Assembly: GCA_045630285.1 (NCBI GenBank)
Contig: JAZQSX010000034.1
Span: 1-31,820 of the forward strand
Source of the DNA: RGIG3009 sp045630285
Lineage (GTDB): Bacteria > Bacillota > Clostridia > Oscillospirales > Acutalibacteraceae
Reading direction: 5' to 3'
Length of the DNA: 31,820 bases
Under the pieces are notes generated by a model. That model was not told the DNA's origin and did not search any database. It saw nothing but the letters and a program-made list of their open reading frames with translations. Shown piece after piece: positions 1 through 6,325 of the stretch. A program made the position numbers and the translations under genes. How positions within the stretch are numbered: position 1 is the stretch's first letter; each line of letters starts with the position of its first letter.

Positions 1-57
1 ATTGTAAAGCGGGTCGGGCAAAACATCACGTTTTGCGATAGAACCTCTTCTCGGCAC
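1..57 (-). CDS. rpsG: 30S ribosomal protein S7, N-terminal fragment
   Basis: Only the first 19 codons lie in the window; the gene continues past base 1. The start codon is GTG (bases 57-55), preceded by the ribosome site AAGGAGGG at 72-65 on the minus strand. The translation begins MPRRGSIAKRDVLPDP, the typical S7 start. S7 binds the 3' major domain of 16S rRNA and organises the head of the small subunit. It follows rpsL at a distance of 149 bases on the same strand, the usual order in the str operon. The assignment rests on a short but highly conserved stretch and on the neighbouring gene. Confidence 0.9.
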   Translation of the reverse strand, partial: MPRRGSIAKRDVLPDPLYN

Positions 58-206
58 TTTACTTCCCTCCTTCATAGTAATGATATCATAGGTACTCGAA
101 AGTGACATACTCCCGTTGGCGCCACAGTTGAGGCAGTATCACGAAACGGCATTTGCCGCTATATATGATCTGCCGCTACTATGTAGCCGCTGATGAAAAT
201 GTCTGA
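58..206 (-). promoter_or_regulatory. rpsL-rpsG intercistronic region with short repeats and a hairpin
   Basis: This 149-base spacer is long for two co-transcribed ribosomal protein genes. It holds two direct copies of TGCCGCTA (plus strand 154-161 and 171-178) and a small hairpin, CGGC-ATTT-GCCG, at 147-158. In E. coli the rpsL-rpsG spacer carries the S7 translational operator; whether this one acts likewise is inference. No separate promoter for rpsG is obvious. Confidence 0.35.
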
Positions 207-629
207 TTATTTCGCGCCAGCCTTCGGACGCTTGGCACCGTACTTGGAACGGGCCTGCTTGCGGTTTGCAACACCCTGCGTATCGAGGGTACCGCGGATG
301 ATGTGGTAACGCACACCGGGCAAGTCCTTAACACGACCGCCGCGGATCAGAACCACGCTGTGCTCCTGCAGGTTGTGACCCTCACCGGGGATATAAGACG
401 TAACTTCGATACCGTTCGAGAGACGGACACGAGCGACCTTACGGAGAGCCGAGTTCGGCTTCTTCGGGGTGGACGTCTTAACAGCCGTGCAGACACCACG
501 CTTCTGGGGGGAGTTCTGATCGGTAGGAATGCGCTTCTTGGAGTTCCAACCCTTCAACAGAGCGGGAGCCTTCGCCTTCTTCTCCAGATCTTCTCTACCC
601 TTGCGAACCAACTGGTTAAAAGTGGGCAA
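207..629 (-). CDS. rpsL: 30S ribosomal protein S12
   Basis: S12 sits at the decoding centre of the small ribosomal subunit and affects translational accuracy. The protein is 140 residues when started at the TTG codon (629-627), which follows the strong site AAGGAGG and gives MPTFNQLVRKGRE, the expected N-terminus; a longer reading to an upstream ATG is not supported by the family. The core motifs TPKKPNSALRKV (residues 54-65), PGEGHNLQEHS (81-91) and GGRVKDLPGVRYH are intact. Lysines 56 and 101 correspond to the positions altered in classical streptomycin-resistant mutants and are wild type. The extra residues near 25-40 relative to E. coli are usual in Bacillota. The gene has its own promoter and is first in an rpsL-rpsG unit, unlike the usual location directly after rpoC. 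Confidence 0.98.
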   Translation of the reverse strand: MPTFNQLVRKGREDLEKKAKAPALLKGWNSKKRIPTDQNSPQKRGVCTAVKTSTPKKPNSALRKVARVRLSNGIEVTSYIPGEGHNLQEHSVVLIRGGRVKDLPGVRYHIIRGTLDTQGVANRKQARSKYGAKRPKAGAK

Positions 630-751
630 TATAGACACCTCCTTACATATTCGTTCTCGTTTCCGTCCGGCATACGCCCGACGAGCCACGAGGGGGCATT
701 TTCTGCTTCAGGGCATAGTTCACCCATCTGCATACCACGCCACGATTGATA

Positions 752-780
752 ATTCTAGCACATCCAAAGTCGCTTGTCAA
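752..780 (-). promoter_or_regulatory. rpsL promoter
   Basis: On the minus strand TTGACA (780-775) and TAGAAT (757-752) are separated by 17 bases. The predicted transcript would have a leader of about 115 bases before the rpsL start codon. The rest of 630-927 shows no convincing gene; the open frames there are short and lack ribosome sites. Confidence 0.85.
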
Positions 781-875
781 GCCTTTTTCTGCGGAATTAT
801 TATAAGGAAATAACTGTTCGGAACAGGGAAGGGGGCAGGGGGGACTTGGCGGATGAAAAAGCGTGAAAAACCCCC

Positions 876-904
876 TTGACAACAACGCCTCTGCGTTGTA
901 TAAT
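876..904 (+). promoter_or_regulatory. tRNA-Leu promoter with palindromic spacer
   Basis: TTGACA (876-881) and TATAAT (899-904) are both perfect consensus hexamers with 17-base spacing. The spacer is almost entirely a perfect inverted repeat, ACAACGC-CTCT-GCGTTGT (882-899). Strong consensus promoters are usual for stable RNA genes; the palindrome could be an operator or chance. Confidence 0.9.
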
Positions 905-927
905 AACCACTGTTCCCAAAAGAATAC

Positions 928-1014
928 GCCGGAATGATGGAATTGGCAGACGTGCTGGACTCAAAATCCAGTGGTAGCGATACCGTGCGGGTTCGACCCC
1001 CGCTTCCGGCACCA
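928..1014 (+). tRNA. tRNA-Leu (anticodon CAA)
   Basis: The 87-base gene folds as a class II tRNA. The acceptor arms GCCGGAA (928-934) and TTCCGGC (1004-1010) pair perfectly. The anticodon loop CTCAAAA carries anticodon CAA, which reads UUG. A long variable arm (about 14 bases) follows, as expected for leucine. The T loop contains GGTTCGA. Base 73 is A and the CCA end is encoded (1012-1014). The gene has its own promoter and terminator and marks the edge of the AT-richer cassette downstream, a common type of insertion location. Confidence 0.97.
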
Positions 1015-1016
1015 AC

Positions 1017-1058
1017 AAAAAACGCACTTTTGTCTACCGACAAAAGTGCGTTTTTTGA
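1017..1058 (+). terminator. Terminator of tRNA-Leu
   Basis: A long stem, roughly AACGCACTTTTGTC pairing with GACAAAAGTGCGTT around the loop TACC, ends in TTTTTT (1051-1056). It lies directly after the tRNA CCA end. Confidence 0.9.
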
Positions 1059-1230
1059 ATGATGTTTGCCTTTGGCAAATGATGACGGCTTCGCCTAATG
1101 ATGTTCGCTTCGCGAATGATGTGTGGCTTCGCCACATTTTATGGCAAACATCGCATCATTGCAAAACGAAGTGGAGCAACATCATATTTGCGAAGCAAAT
1201 GCATCATATCGCCGTAGGCGATGCATCATT
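1058..1230. repeat. Array of mini-hairpins separated by AATGATG / GCATCATT
   Basis: Short perfect hairpins with three-base loops alternate with an invariant linker. Left half: linker AATGATG at 1058, 1078, 1097 and 1115; hairpins TTTGCC-TTT-GGCAAA (1065-1079), GGC-TTC-GCC (1087-1095), TTCGC-TTC-GCGAA (1104-1116), TGTGGC-TTC-GCCACA (1122-1136). Right half: the linker appears as its complement (GCATCATT at 1153, CATCAT near 1180, GCATCAT at 1201, GCATCATT at 1223) around hairpins ATTTGC-GAA-GCAAAT (1186-1200) and ATCGCC-GTA-GGCGAT (1208-1222). The array is therefore also a large inverted repeat centred near 1145. Hairpin sequences differ but stay self-complementary, so structure rather than sequence is conserved. 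Its last copy overlaps the -35 box of the gene that follows. Confidence 0.9.
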
Positions 1231-1257
1231 GAAATATCCTGGATTTTATGATATAAT
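1229..1257 (+). promoter_or_regulatory. Promoter of the four-helix-bundle gene
   Basis: TTGAAA (1229-1234) and TATAAT (1252-1257) are 17 bases apart. The -35 box overlaps the final GCATCATT of the hairpin array. The predicted start lies near the ribosome site AAAGGAGG (1264-1271), so the leader is very short and the array itself would not be transcribed from here. Confidence 0.75.
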
Positions 1258-1278
1258 GTCTTTAAAGGAGGCGATTAC

Positions 1279-1632
1279 GTGAAGGAAAATAAGCTGACAG
1301 AACTGTCAATGGAATTCTCTATGGATATTATCAACCTTGTAAAGCATTTAAAATCTAACCACGAATCTATTATTTCTAACCAAATCGGCAGAAGTGGTAC
1401 AAGCATCGGTGCCAACATCCATGAAGCACAGTACGCACAAGGCAAGAAAGACTTTGTTTCAAAACTTGAAATCGCCTTGAAAGAAGCAAGTGAAACAGGT
1501 TATTGGATTGAGTTGTTGCACAGAACCAACTACATTGACGAGCAAGCATATAAAACGCTTTCTGCAAAGTGTACTTCCTTGCGTGTAATGCTGATTGCCT
1601 CCTGCCGAACCGCAAAGGAGAACGCGAAATGA
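1279..1632 (+). CDS. Four-helix-bundle protein (S23 / 23S rRNA intervening-sequence protein family)
   Basis: The 117-residue product matches the family first known from ORFs inside 23S rRNA intervening sequences and structurally related to Avd of diversity-generating retroelements. Visible hallmarks are the helical, charged composition and the motifs NQIGRSGTSIGANIHEA (about residues 35-51) and a second helix pair with LEIALKEASETGYWIELL. The start is GTG (1279), well placed behind AAAGGAGG. Family members are thought to form pentameric bundles that bind nucleic acid; the function of free-standing copies is not settled. The last codon overlaps the start of the next gene (ATGA, 1629-1632). Base composition is AT-richer than the surrounding genes, which suggests acquisition together with the hairpin array. 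Confidence 0.88.
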   Translation: MKENKLTELSMEFSMDIINLVKHLKSNHESIISNQIGRSGTSIGANIHEAQYAQGKKDFVSKLEIALKEASETGYWIELLHRTNYIDEQAYKTLSAKCTSLRVMLIASCRTAKENAK

Positions 1633-2180
1633 AAATCGGAGATTTTGTCACAGGATACGGTTCAGGATATTGGCAACTGATCGATATCAAACCTCATATC
1701 GCAACCGAAGACTACAATTCCGACGATATTCACTGGAAAAAGGGGCAAGTTATTGGTCATTGGGCAGTCCTTAAAAAATGCTTCACGGCAAAAATGAAAC
1801 CCCGCATCGATTTTTCCTGTGAGGATTCCCGCTGGCTGAATCCTGTTTCTAACGACGTTCTTATTGAAATAGAAAAATATTTTGAAGAACATATGGATTA
1901 CAAGCAAAAGTTTGAAACAGCTGAAATCAAGCTACCGCCGACAATAACAAACTGTTGGATAGATCTTCCGGAAGAAAAGGAAGATGACTTTAGAGCAGCA
2001 CTTGAAAAGCTCCCTGCACAGTATACGATGGAAGAATTTTGGCAAGTCGCTAAACACTACAAAAAATATGTTTCCAAGCCGCCTGCAAGATATTTGCTTA
2101 ATCTTTCCATGTCACACCCCTGGGACATAAACAAAAACGCAAATATGATTTATTCCGAATGGGAACTCATCAAAAATTGA
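1629..2180 (+). CDS. Conserved-looking hypothetical protein coupled to the four-helix-bundle gene
   Basis: The 183-residue protein starts at ATG 1629, inside the stop of the previous gene and behind AAAGGAGAA, so the two are probably translationally coupled. It opens with MKIGDFVTGYGSGYWQLIDI and is rich in Lys, Trp, Tyr and acidic residues. There is no signal peptide, membrane segment or catalytic motif that I recognise. It looks cytosolic. The low GC content matches its partner and contrasts with melA downstream. I cannot assign a function; the coupling suggests a joint role or shared mobility. Confidence 0.75.
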   Translation: MKIGDFVTGYGSGYWQLIDIKPHIATEDYNSDDIHWKKGQVIGHWAVLKKCFTAKMKPRIDFSCEDSRWLNPVSNDVLIEIEKYFEEHMDYKQKFETAEIKLPPTITNCWIDLPEEKEDDFRAALEKLPAQYTMEEFWQVAKHYKKYVSKPPARYLLNLSMSHPWDINKNANMIYSEWELIKN

Positions 2181-2256
2181 TGCCTTTATAGATTTTTATC
2201 ACCTTACTTTTGGTCGTTTTTACCCCCACTTATACACCGTTTGGTTACTCTTTCGC

Positions 2257-2292
2257 AAAAAGCCCCCCGCCCGTGCCAGCAAACAGGGGCTG
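2257..2292 (-). terminator. Probable terminator of melA
   Basis: On the minus strand AGCCCC (2292-2287) can pair with GGGGCT just before TTTTTG (2260-2256), with a loop of about 20 bases. It is G/C-rich and followed by a short T-tract, consistent with a modest intrinsic terminator for the gene ending at 2309. The bases 2181-2256 otherwise show nothing. Confidence 0.55.
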
Positions 2293-2308
2293 CGGTTTTC
2301 ATTGCCAC

Positions 2309-3628
2309 TCAGTTGAATTTCGGCAGGTAGGAGCCGTGGGCGTCGATGAGCTCGTCCACCATGTTCTTAATGGTGTCGATATCCAGCTCACTGCCGGTGT
2401 GTGGATCCAGCATCGCCGCTTGATAGATGTGCTCCTTTTTACGGGTGACGGCGGCTTCGATGGTAAGCAGTTGCACGTTGATGTTGGTCATATTCATTGC
2501 GGCACACTGCACGGGCAGCGCCCCGACGTGGCAGGGGTAAATGCCGTTGCCATTTACCAGACACGGTACCTCCACGCACGCTTCGGCAGGCAGGTTGGTG
2601 ATGAGATGATCCGTGTTCAGCACGTTGCCGCCGATCTGATACGGCACGTTTGTTACCATCGCCTCCATAATGTGGGACGCATATTCCTTGCTGCGCTTGT
2701 GCTCCTTGACGCCTTCCTCCAGAATACGGCCGTATTCCTCTTTCCACGCATTGATCTGATTGACACAGCGGCGCGGATACTCGTCCAGCGGAATGTTGTA
2801 CCGCTCGATCAGCTCGGGGTACTTGCTCTTAATATAAAACATATTGTACTCGGCGTTGTGCTCGCTGGATTCGGTGCAGTAATACCCGAAGTTTTTAATG
2901 TACTCCATACGCACCTTATCATTGGTCTCGGGATCCGCCAGATAGGCGTCCACGCGGGACTTGATCTCGGGATACAGGTCCACGCCGTTTTTATCACGGA
3001 TCTCCAGCAACCATGCCATATGGTTGATACCGGCGATGAGTTCCTTGCGACCCTCCAGCTTATCCTCCATGCCCAACGGTCTCAGCAGCCATTCGGAGCA
3101 GTTTTGCACGCTGTGGCACAGACCCACCGTGCGGATGGGGGTGTAGCGCTGCATATACCCCGACAGCATTGCCATGGGATTGGTGTAGTTGAGCAACCAC
3201 GCATCGGGGCACACCTCGGCCATATCATCGGCAAACGACTGCATTACGGGAATGGTACGCAGGGCACGCATGATACCGCCGATACCCAGCGTATCGGCGA
3301 TGGTCTGCCGCAGACCGTACTTTTTCGGAATCTCAAAATCGATCACCGTGCAGGGCTCATAGCCGCCCACCTGAATGGCGTTGACGACAAAATTCGCACC
3401 GCGGAGCGCCTCCTTGCGGTTCTCCACACCGACGTAACACTCGATGCGCCCGTAGCCGCCCTTGCTGTTGCGAATAGCCTCCAGGATCGCACGGCTCTCC
3501 TCCAGTCGGGTCGCGTCGATGTCGTACAGCGCAAACACGCTGTCCCGCAATGCCTCGGAACACATACAGTCACCGATCACGTTGCGTGCAAACACGGTGC
3601 TTCCTGCACCCATAAATGTCAGTTTCAC
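2309..3628 (-). CDS. melA: Alpha-galactosidase, glycoside hydrolase family 4
   Basis: GH4 enzymes hydrolyse alpha-galactosides such as melibiose in the cytosol by an NAD+- and Mn2+-dependent oxidation-elimination mechanism. The 439-residue protein starts with the dinucleotide-binding segment KLTFMGAGSTVFARN and contains IQVGGYEPCTVIDFEI, ADTLGIGGIMRALRTIP, NYTNPMAM and the metal-binding GLCHSVQ, followed by GINHMAW and SSEHNAEY. These follow E. coli MelA closely to the end (DELIDAHGSYLP). I chose the GTG start at 3628 because GGGAGGG lies six bases upstream. No signal peptide is seen, so the sugar must be imported by a system outside the window. It is divergent from an AraC-type regulator, a typical arrangement for substrate-induced sugar genes. 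A related GH4 specificity (alpha-glucosidase, alpha-galacturonidase) is less likely. Confidence 0.9.
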   Translation of the reverse strand: MKLTFMGAGSTVFARNVIGDCMCSEALRDSVFALYDIDATRLEESRAILEAIRNSKGGYGRIECYVGVENRKEALRGANFVVNAIQVGGYEPCTVIDFEIPKKYGLRQTIADTLGIGGIMRALRTIPVMQSFADDMAEVCPDAWLLNYTNPMAMLSGYMQRYTPIRTVGLCHSVQNCSEWLLRPLGMEDKLEGRKELIAGINHMAWLLEIRDKNGVDLYPEIKSRVDAYLADPETNDKVRMEYIKNFGYYCTESSEHNAEYNMFYIKSKYPELIERYNIPLDEYPRRCVNQINAWKEEYGRILEEGVKEHKRSKEYASHIMEAMVTNVPYQIGGNVLNTDHLITNLPAEACVEVPCLVNGNGIYPCHVGALPVQCAAMNMTNINVQLLTIEAAVTRKKEHIYQAAMLDPHTGSELDIDTIKNMVDELIDAHGSYLPKFN

Positions 3629-3663
3629 AGCAATCCCTCCCATTTGTTTGAGTCTATTGTATC

Positions 3664-3693
3664 TTGACAAAGCAAAAAGCAAAATGGTATTAT
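3664..3693 (+). promoter_or_regulatory. Promoter of the AraC-type regulator operon
   Basis: TTGACA (3664-3669) and TATTAT (3688-3693) are 18 bases apart, upstream of the regulator. The same 107-base divergent region must also hold the melA promoter; a TACAAT box on the minus strand (3661-3656) is a candidate -10, so the two promoters probably overlap and share a regulator site. Confidence 0.7.
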
Positions 3694-3735
3694 GAACGAG
3701 GTCATTTGTCATTTTGTTGTTTTTAGAGGGATGCT

Positions 3736-4482
3736 ATGTACTCGGAGATCGTTATCAACAAAGCGTATCACGGCATCAATCCTATGTTATTCGGCTACCA
3801 AACCTGCGAACCGTCCCACGCCTACGGCCCGGTCGCGCGTACGCACTGGCTTTTTCATTTTGTTGTTTCAGGGAACGGTATCTTCCGCATCGGCGGCCAC
3901 GACTATCAGTTGTCCAAGGGGATGATGTTCGTCATCCCGCCGTTTGTGGAAACGTATTACGAGGCGGATGCCGACACACCGTGGGAATACATCTGGATCG
4001 GCTTTACGGGTGAGCCGCCGCTCACGCTCGGCGATACGTATACCGTGCCGCAGGCACTGCGTATTTTTGAATCCATGAAAATATCGCGCAACTTAAACGA
4101 GGGACGCACGGAGTTTCTTCTGGGCAAGCTGTGGGAGCTATTTTCACTGCTGATGGAGCAGACCCACAGCGGCACCGACCCCGTCGAGATGGCGCTGAAC
4201 ATCATTCACGCCGAATATATGACGTTGCTCACCGTTCAGCAGATCGCGAACCGCATTCACCTGGAGCGCACGTATTTTTCCAATTTGTTTTTGGGACGGG
4301 TGGGGCGCTCGCCCAAGCGCTATCTGACCGACTATCGTATGGAGCAGGCGCTGGTGCTGTTACAGCAGGGCTACAGCGTTACGGTCACGGCGCTTTCGGT
4401 GGGGTATCAGGACGTGTATACCTTCTCCAAAGCGTTCAAACGGCAGTTCGGTGTTCCGCCCACCGCCTATGCAACGTTCTAG
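3736..4482 (+). CDS. AraC-family transcriptional regulator
   Basis: The 248-residue protein has an N-terminal cupin-like sensor half (about 1-90: THWLFHFVVSGNGIFRIGGHDYQLSKGMMFVIPP, the usual AraC effector-binding pattern) and a C-terminal double helix-turn-helix (about 150-248). The latter shows LTVQQIANRIHLERTYFSNLF and the diagnostic VTALSVGYQDVYTFSKAFKRQFGVPPTAY. It is divergent from melA and most likely controls it in response to an alpha-galactoside; this is inference from position. The ribosome site GAGGG precedes the ATG at 3736. It heads an operon with the CapA-like gene (46-base gap) and the P-loop kinase. Confidence 0.92.
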   Translation: MYSEIVINKAYHGINPMLFGYQTCEPSHAYGPVARTHWLFHFVVSGNGIFRIGGHDYQLSKGMMFVIPPFVETYYEADADTPWEYIWIGFTGEPPLTLGDTYTVPQALRIFESMKISRNLNEGRTEFLLGKLWELFSLLMEQTHSGTDPVEMALNIIHAEYMTLLTVQQIANRIHLERTYFSNLFLGRVGRSPKRYLTDYRMEQALVLLQQGYSVTVTALSVGYQDVYTFSKAFKRQFGVPPTAYATF

Positions 4483-4528
4483 GATACAAGTGCGGCAGCA
4501 TTATAAGAATTTCACAGAGGTGACAGGG

Positions 4529-5704
4529 ATGAAAAAACAACAAACGTCGGTTGTGTTTACGGGCGACATCGGTTTTGATCGATATATGGAAGGTAAGTGG
4601 GAGGACGAAGCGTTACTCTCTCAGTCCATTTTGGAGTTTTTCCGCAGTGCCGACCACACGGTGGCTAACGTGGAAGGAGCGGTGATGGACATTGTCAACG
4701 ACGGTTCACGGGGTGCTTATTTTCATACGATGGATCCGAAAGCGATCGCTGTGTTGAATGCGATCCGTGCGGATATTTGGAACATCGGCAATAACCACAG
4801 TACGGATGCGGGCGAGGAAGGGCTCGTCAGCACGATGACGTTTGCCAAGCAAAACGGGGCGCGCACCATCGGAGCCGGTCTCAATGTGGAAGAGGCATCC
4901 GCACCGGTCTATCTGGACGAGGCGGGCGGTATCGGTTTGTTTTGCACGACGTACACCTCGGAGGAGGGGATACGCAGCGGCAAGCGCCTGGCTACGGAAG
5001 ATCACCCGGGCATCTTCCGTTGGGACGATGATGATGCAATCGCGAAGCGCATTGCCGAGATTAAAGCGACCTGTCGCTGGTGCGTTGTGGTGTGCCACGG
5101 CGGCGAGGAGTTTGCCTGTATGCCGAGCCCCTACACCCGCGAGCGGTACATCCGCTATCTGGAATGGGGCGCCGACGTGGTGGTGGCCCACCACCCGCAC
5201 GTTCCCGAAAATTACGAGGTGTTCGAGGGCGGCAAGGCAATTTTCTATTCGCTGGGTAACTTTATTTTCGATACCGATTATCAGCGCGCCCACGCCTATA
5301 CCGATGTGGGTGTCCTGCTCAAGCTGATCTTCACCGAAGACAAACTGGATTTTGAAGCGATGGGCATTCGCATCTGCCGCGGGGACGAGCGGATCGTGGA
5401 AGCGCCGCTTCCCGCCATTTTCGAAAGCATCCCCGCCGCCGACTACGAGCGGTTGATTCCGTGGGGCGTTAAAGCGTTCATCGCGGAAGAAAAACGGCGG
5501 ATGGTGTTTTTGGAGCCCGAAACGTATGCCGATGCCGCCGACACGGTATGGGATGACTATTTTAACGGCAAGCCCGAGGGCTTTTTTGCGGGCGTGCATA
5601 TGGATTTCCGCGACCTCGTGCCGTTGGCAGCCACCGCCGAGGACGGCGCGTGGGACGATGGCCGTTTTGACGCGGTGAAAGCGTATATTAACAACCTTTT
5701 ATAA
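4529..5704 (+). CDS. CapA-family (PGA_cap) metallophosphatase-like protein, copy 1
   Basis: The 391-residue protein belongs to the CapA / poly-gamma-glutamate capsule family with a calcineurin-like fold. Visible metal-site motifs are FTGDIGF near the N-terminus, NVEGAV, IGNNHSTDAG and the late HHPHV followed by YSLGNFIFDTDYQR. Most CapA proteins are anchored or exported; this one starts directly with the catalytic domain and has no signal peptide or membrane helix, so a cytosolic hydrolase role is as likely as capsule work. The ATG at 4529 follows GAGGTGACAGGG. A paralogue lies at 9363. No capB or capC is present in the window, so capsule synthesis is not supported locally. Confidence 0.82.
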   Translation: MKKQQTSVVFTGDIGFDRYMEGKWEDEALLSQSILEFFRSADHTVANVEGAVMDIVNDGSRGAYFHTMDPKAIAVLNAIRADIWNIGNNHSTDAGEEGLVSTMTFAKQNGARTIGAGLNVEEASAPVYLDEAGGIGLFCTTYTSEEGIRSGKRLATEDHPGIFRWDDDDAIAKRIAEIKATCRWCVVVCHGGEEFACMPSPYTRERYIRYLEWGADVVVAHHPHVPENYEVFEGGKAIFYSLGNFIFDTDYQRAHAYTDVGVLLKLIFTEDKLDFEAMGIRICRGDERIVEAPLPAIFESIPAADYERLIPWGVKAFIAEEKRRMVFLEPETYADAADTVWDDYFNGKPEGFFAGVHMDFRDLVPLAATAEDGAWDDGRFDAVKAYINNLL

Positions 5705-5718
5705 AGGAGGCATACGGT

Positions 5719-6228
5719 ATGGTCATTTTGATCCACGGCGCGTCGCACACGGGAAAAACCGCCCTCGCACAGCGATTGCTCGAACAATACCACTATCCGT
5801 ATCTTTCCGTCGATCATTTGAAAATGGGACTCATCCGCAGCGGCAACACGGAGCTGACCCCGCTCAGCGACGATGAGGCACTCACCGCCTATTTGTGGCC
5901 GATCGTACGGGAGATGGTGAAAACCGCCATTGAAAATCATCAGCACCTCATTGTTGAAGGCTGCTATATCCCGTTCGACTGGACCAACGATTTTGAGCAA
6001 GACTACCTTGAACAGATCAAGGAGTATTGCCTCGTGATGAGCGAGGCGTACATCCGCGCGCATTTTGAGGATGTCAAACGCTTTGCGAACGTCATTGAAC
6101 GGCGCGTGGACGATGACTGCACCTTGGAGGGCCTGCTTGCCGACAATCGCGCAGTATGGGAGGCGGCGAAACGGCACGGGGTCAACTGTGTGCTGATCGA
6201 AGATGCGTACCGCATTGACATCAATTGA
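5719..6228 (+). CDS. P-loop kinase-like protein (AAA_33 / zeta-type fold)
   Basis: The 169-residue protein starts with MVILIHGASHTGKTALA, a Walker A motif of the GxxxxGKT type, followed by a short helix and the SVDHLKMGLI segment typical of small-molecule kinases related to shikimate, 2-phosphoglycerate and chloramphenicol kinases. LIVEGCYIPFDW resembles the Walker B strand. The substrate cannot be read from the sequence. It is 14 bases behind the CapA-like gene with the strong site AAAGGAGG and is the last gene of the AraC-led operon. Confidence 0.75.
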   Translation: MVILIHGASHTGKTALAQRLLEQYHYPYLSVDHLKMGLIRSGNTELTPLSDDEALTAYLWPIVREMVKTAIENHQHLIVEGCYIPFDWTNDFEQDYLEQIKEYCLVMSEAYIRAHFEDVKRFANVIERRVDDDCTLEGLLADNRAVWEAAKRHGVNCVLIEDAYRIDIN

Positions 6229-6275
6229 TAAAAAATTGTGATTTTATAAAACCGTGGTTACTTGTCATACCCCCT

Positions 6276-6289
6276 TCCTTACGTAAGGA
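6276..6289. promoter_or_regulatory. 14-base perfect palindrome upstream of the lipoprotein gene
   Basis: TCCTTACGTAAGGA is a perfect palindrome 37 bases before the lipoprotein start. TTGTCA at 6262-6267 is a possible -35, which would place the palindrome across the spacer and -10 of a poor promoter, as an operator would be. The remaining bases 6229-6325 show no gene. Confidence 0.4.
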
Positions 6290-6325
6290 TAACAATTCCG
6301 AATTTATGAAACGAGGTAGAAAGCA

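Noticed and set aside
303..749. Plus-strand open frames across rpsL
   Set aside because: Shadows of rpsL and its leader; no ribosome site and low-complexity composition.
1058..1230. CRISPR array
   Set aside because: The repeated linker is only 6-8 bases, spacers are short palindromes rather than unique 30-base sequences, the orientation flips midway and no cas gene is present.
2210..3667. 485-codon open frame on the plus strand opposite melA
   Set aside because: melA is supported by MelA-type motifs along its length; the opposite frame has no start signal and no recognisable domain.
4529..5704. Capsule (poly-gamma-glutamate) biosynthesis locus
   Set aside because: Only CapA-like proteins are present; no CapB ligase, CapC or export signal is seen, so the capsule label would be over-reading.
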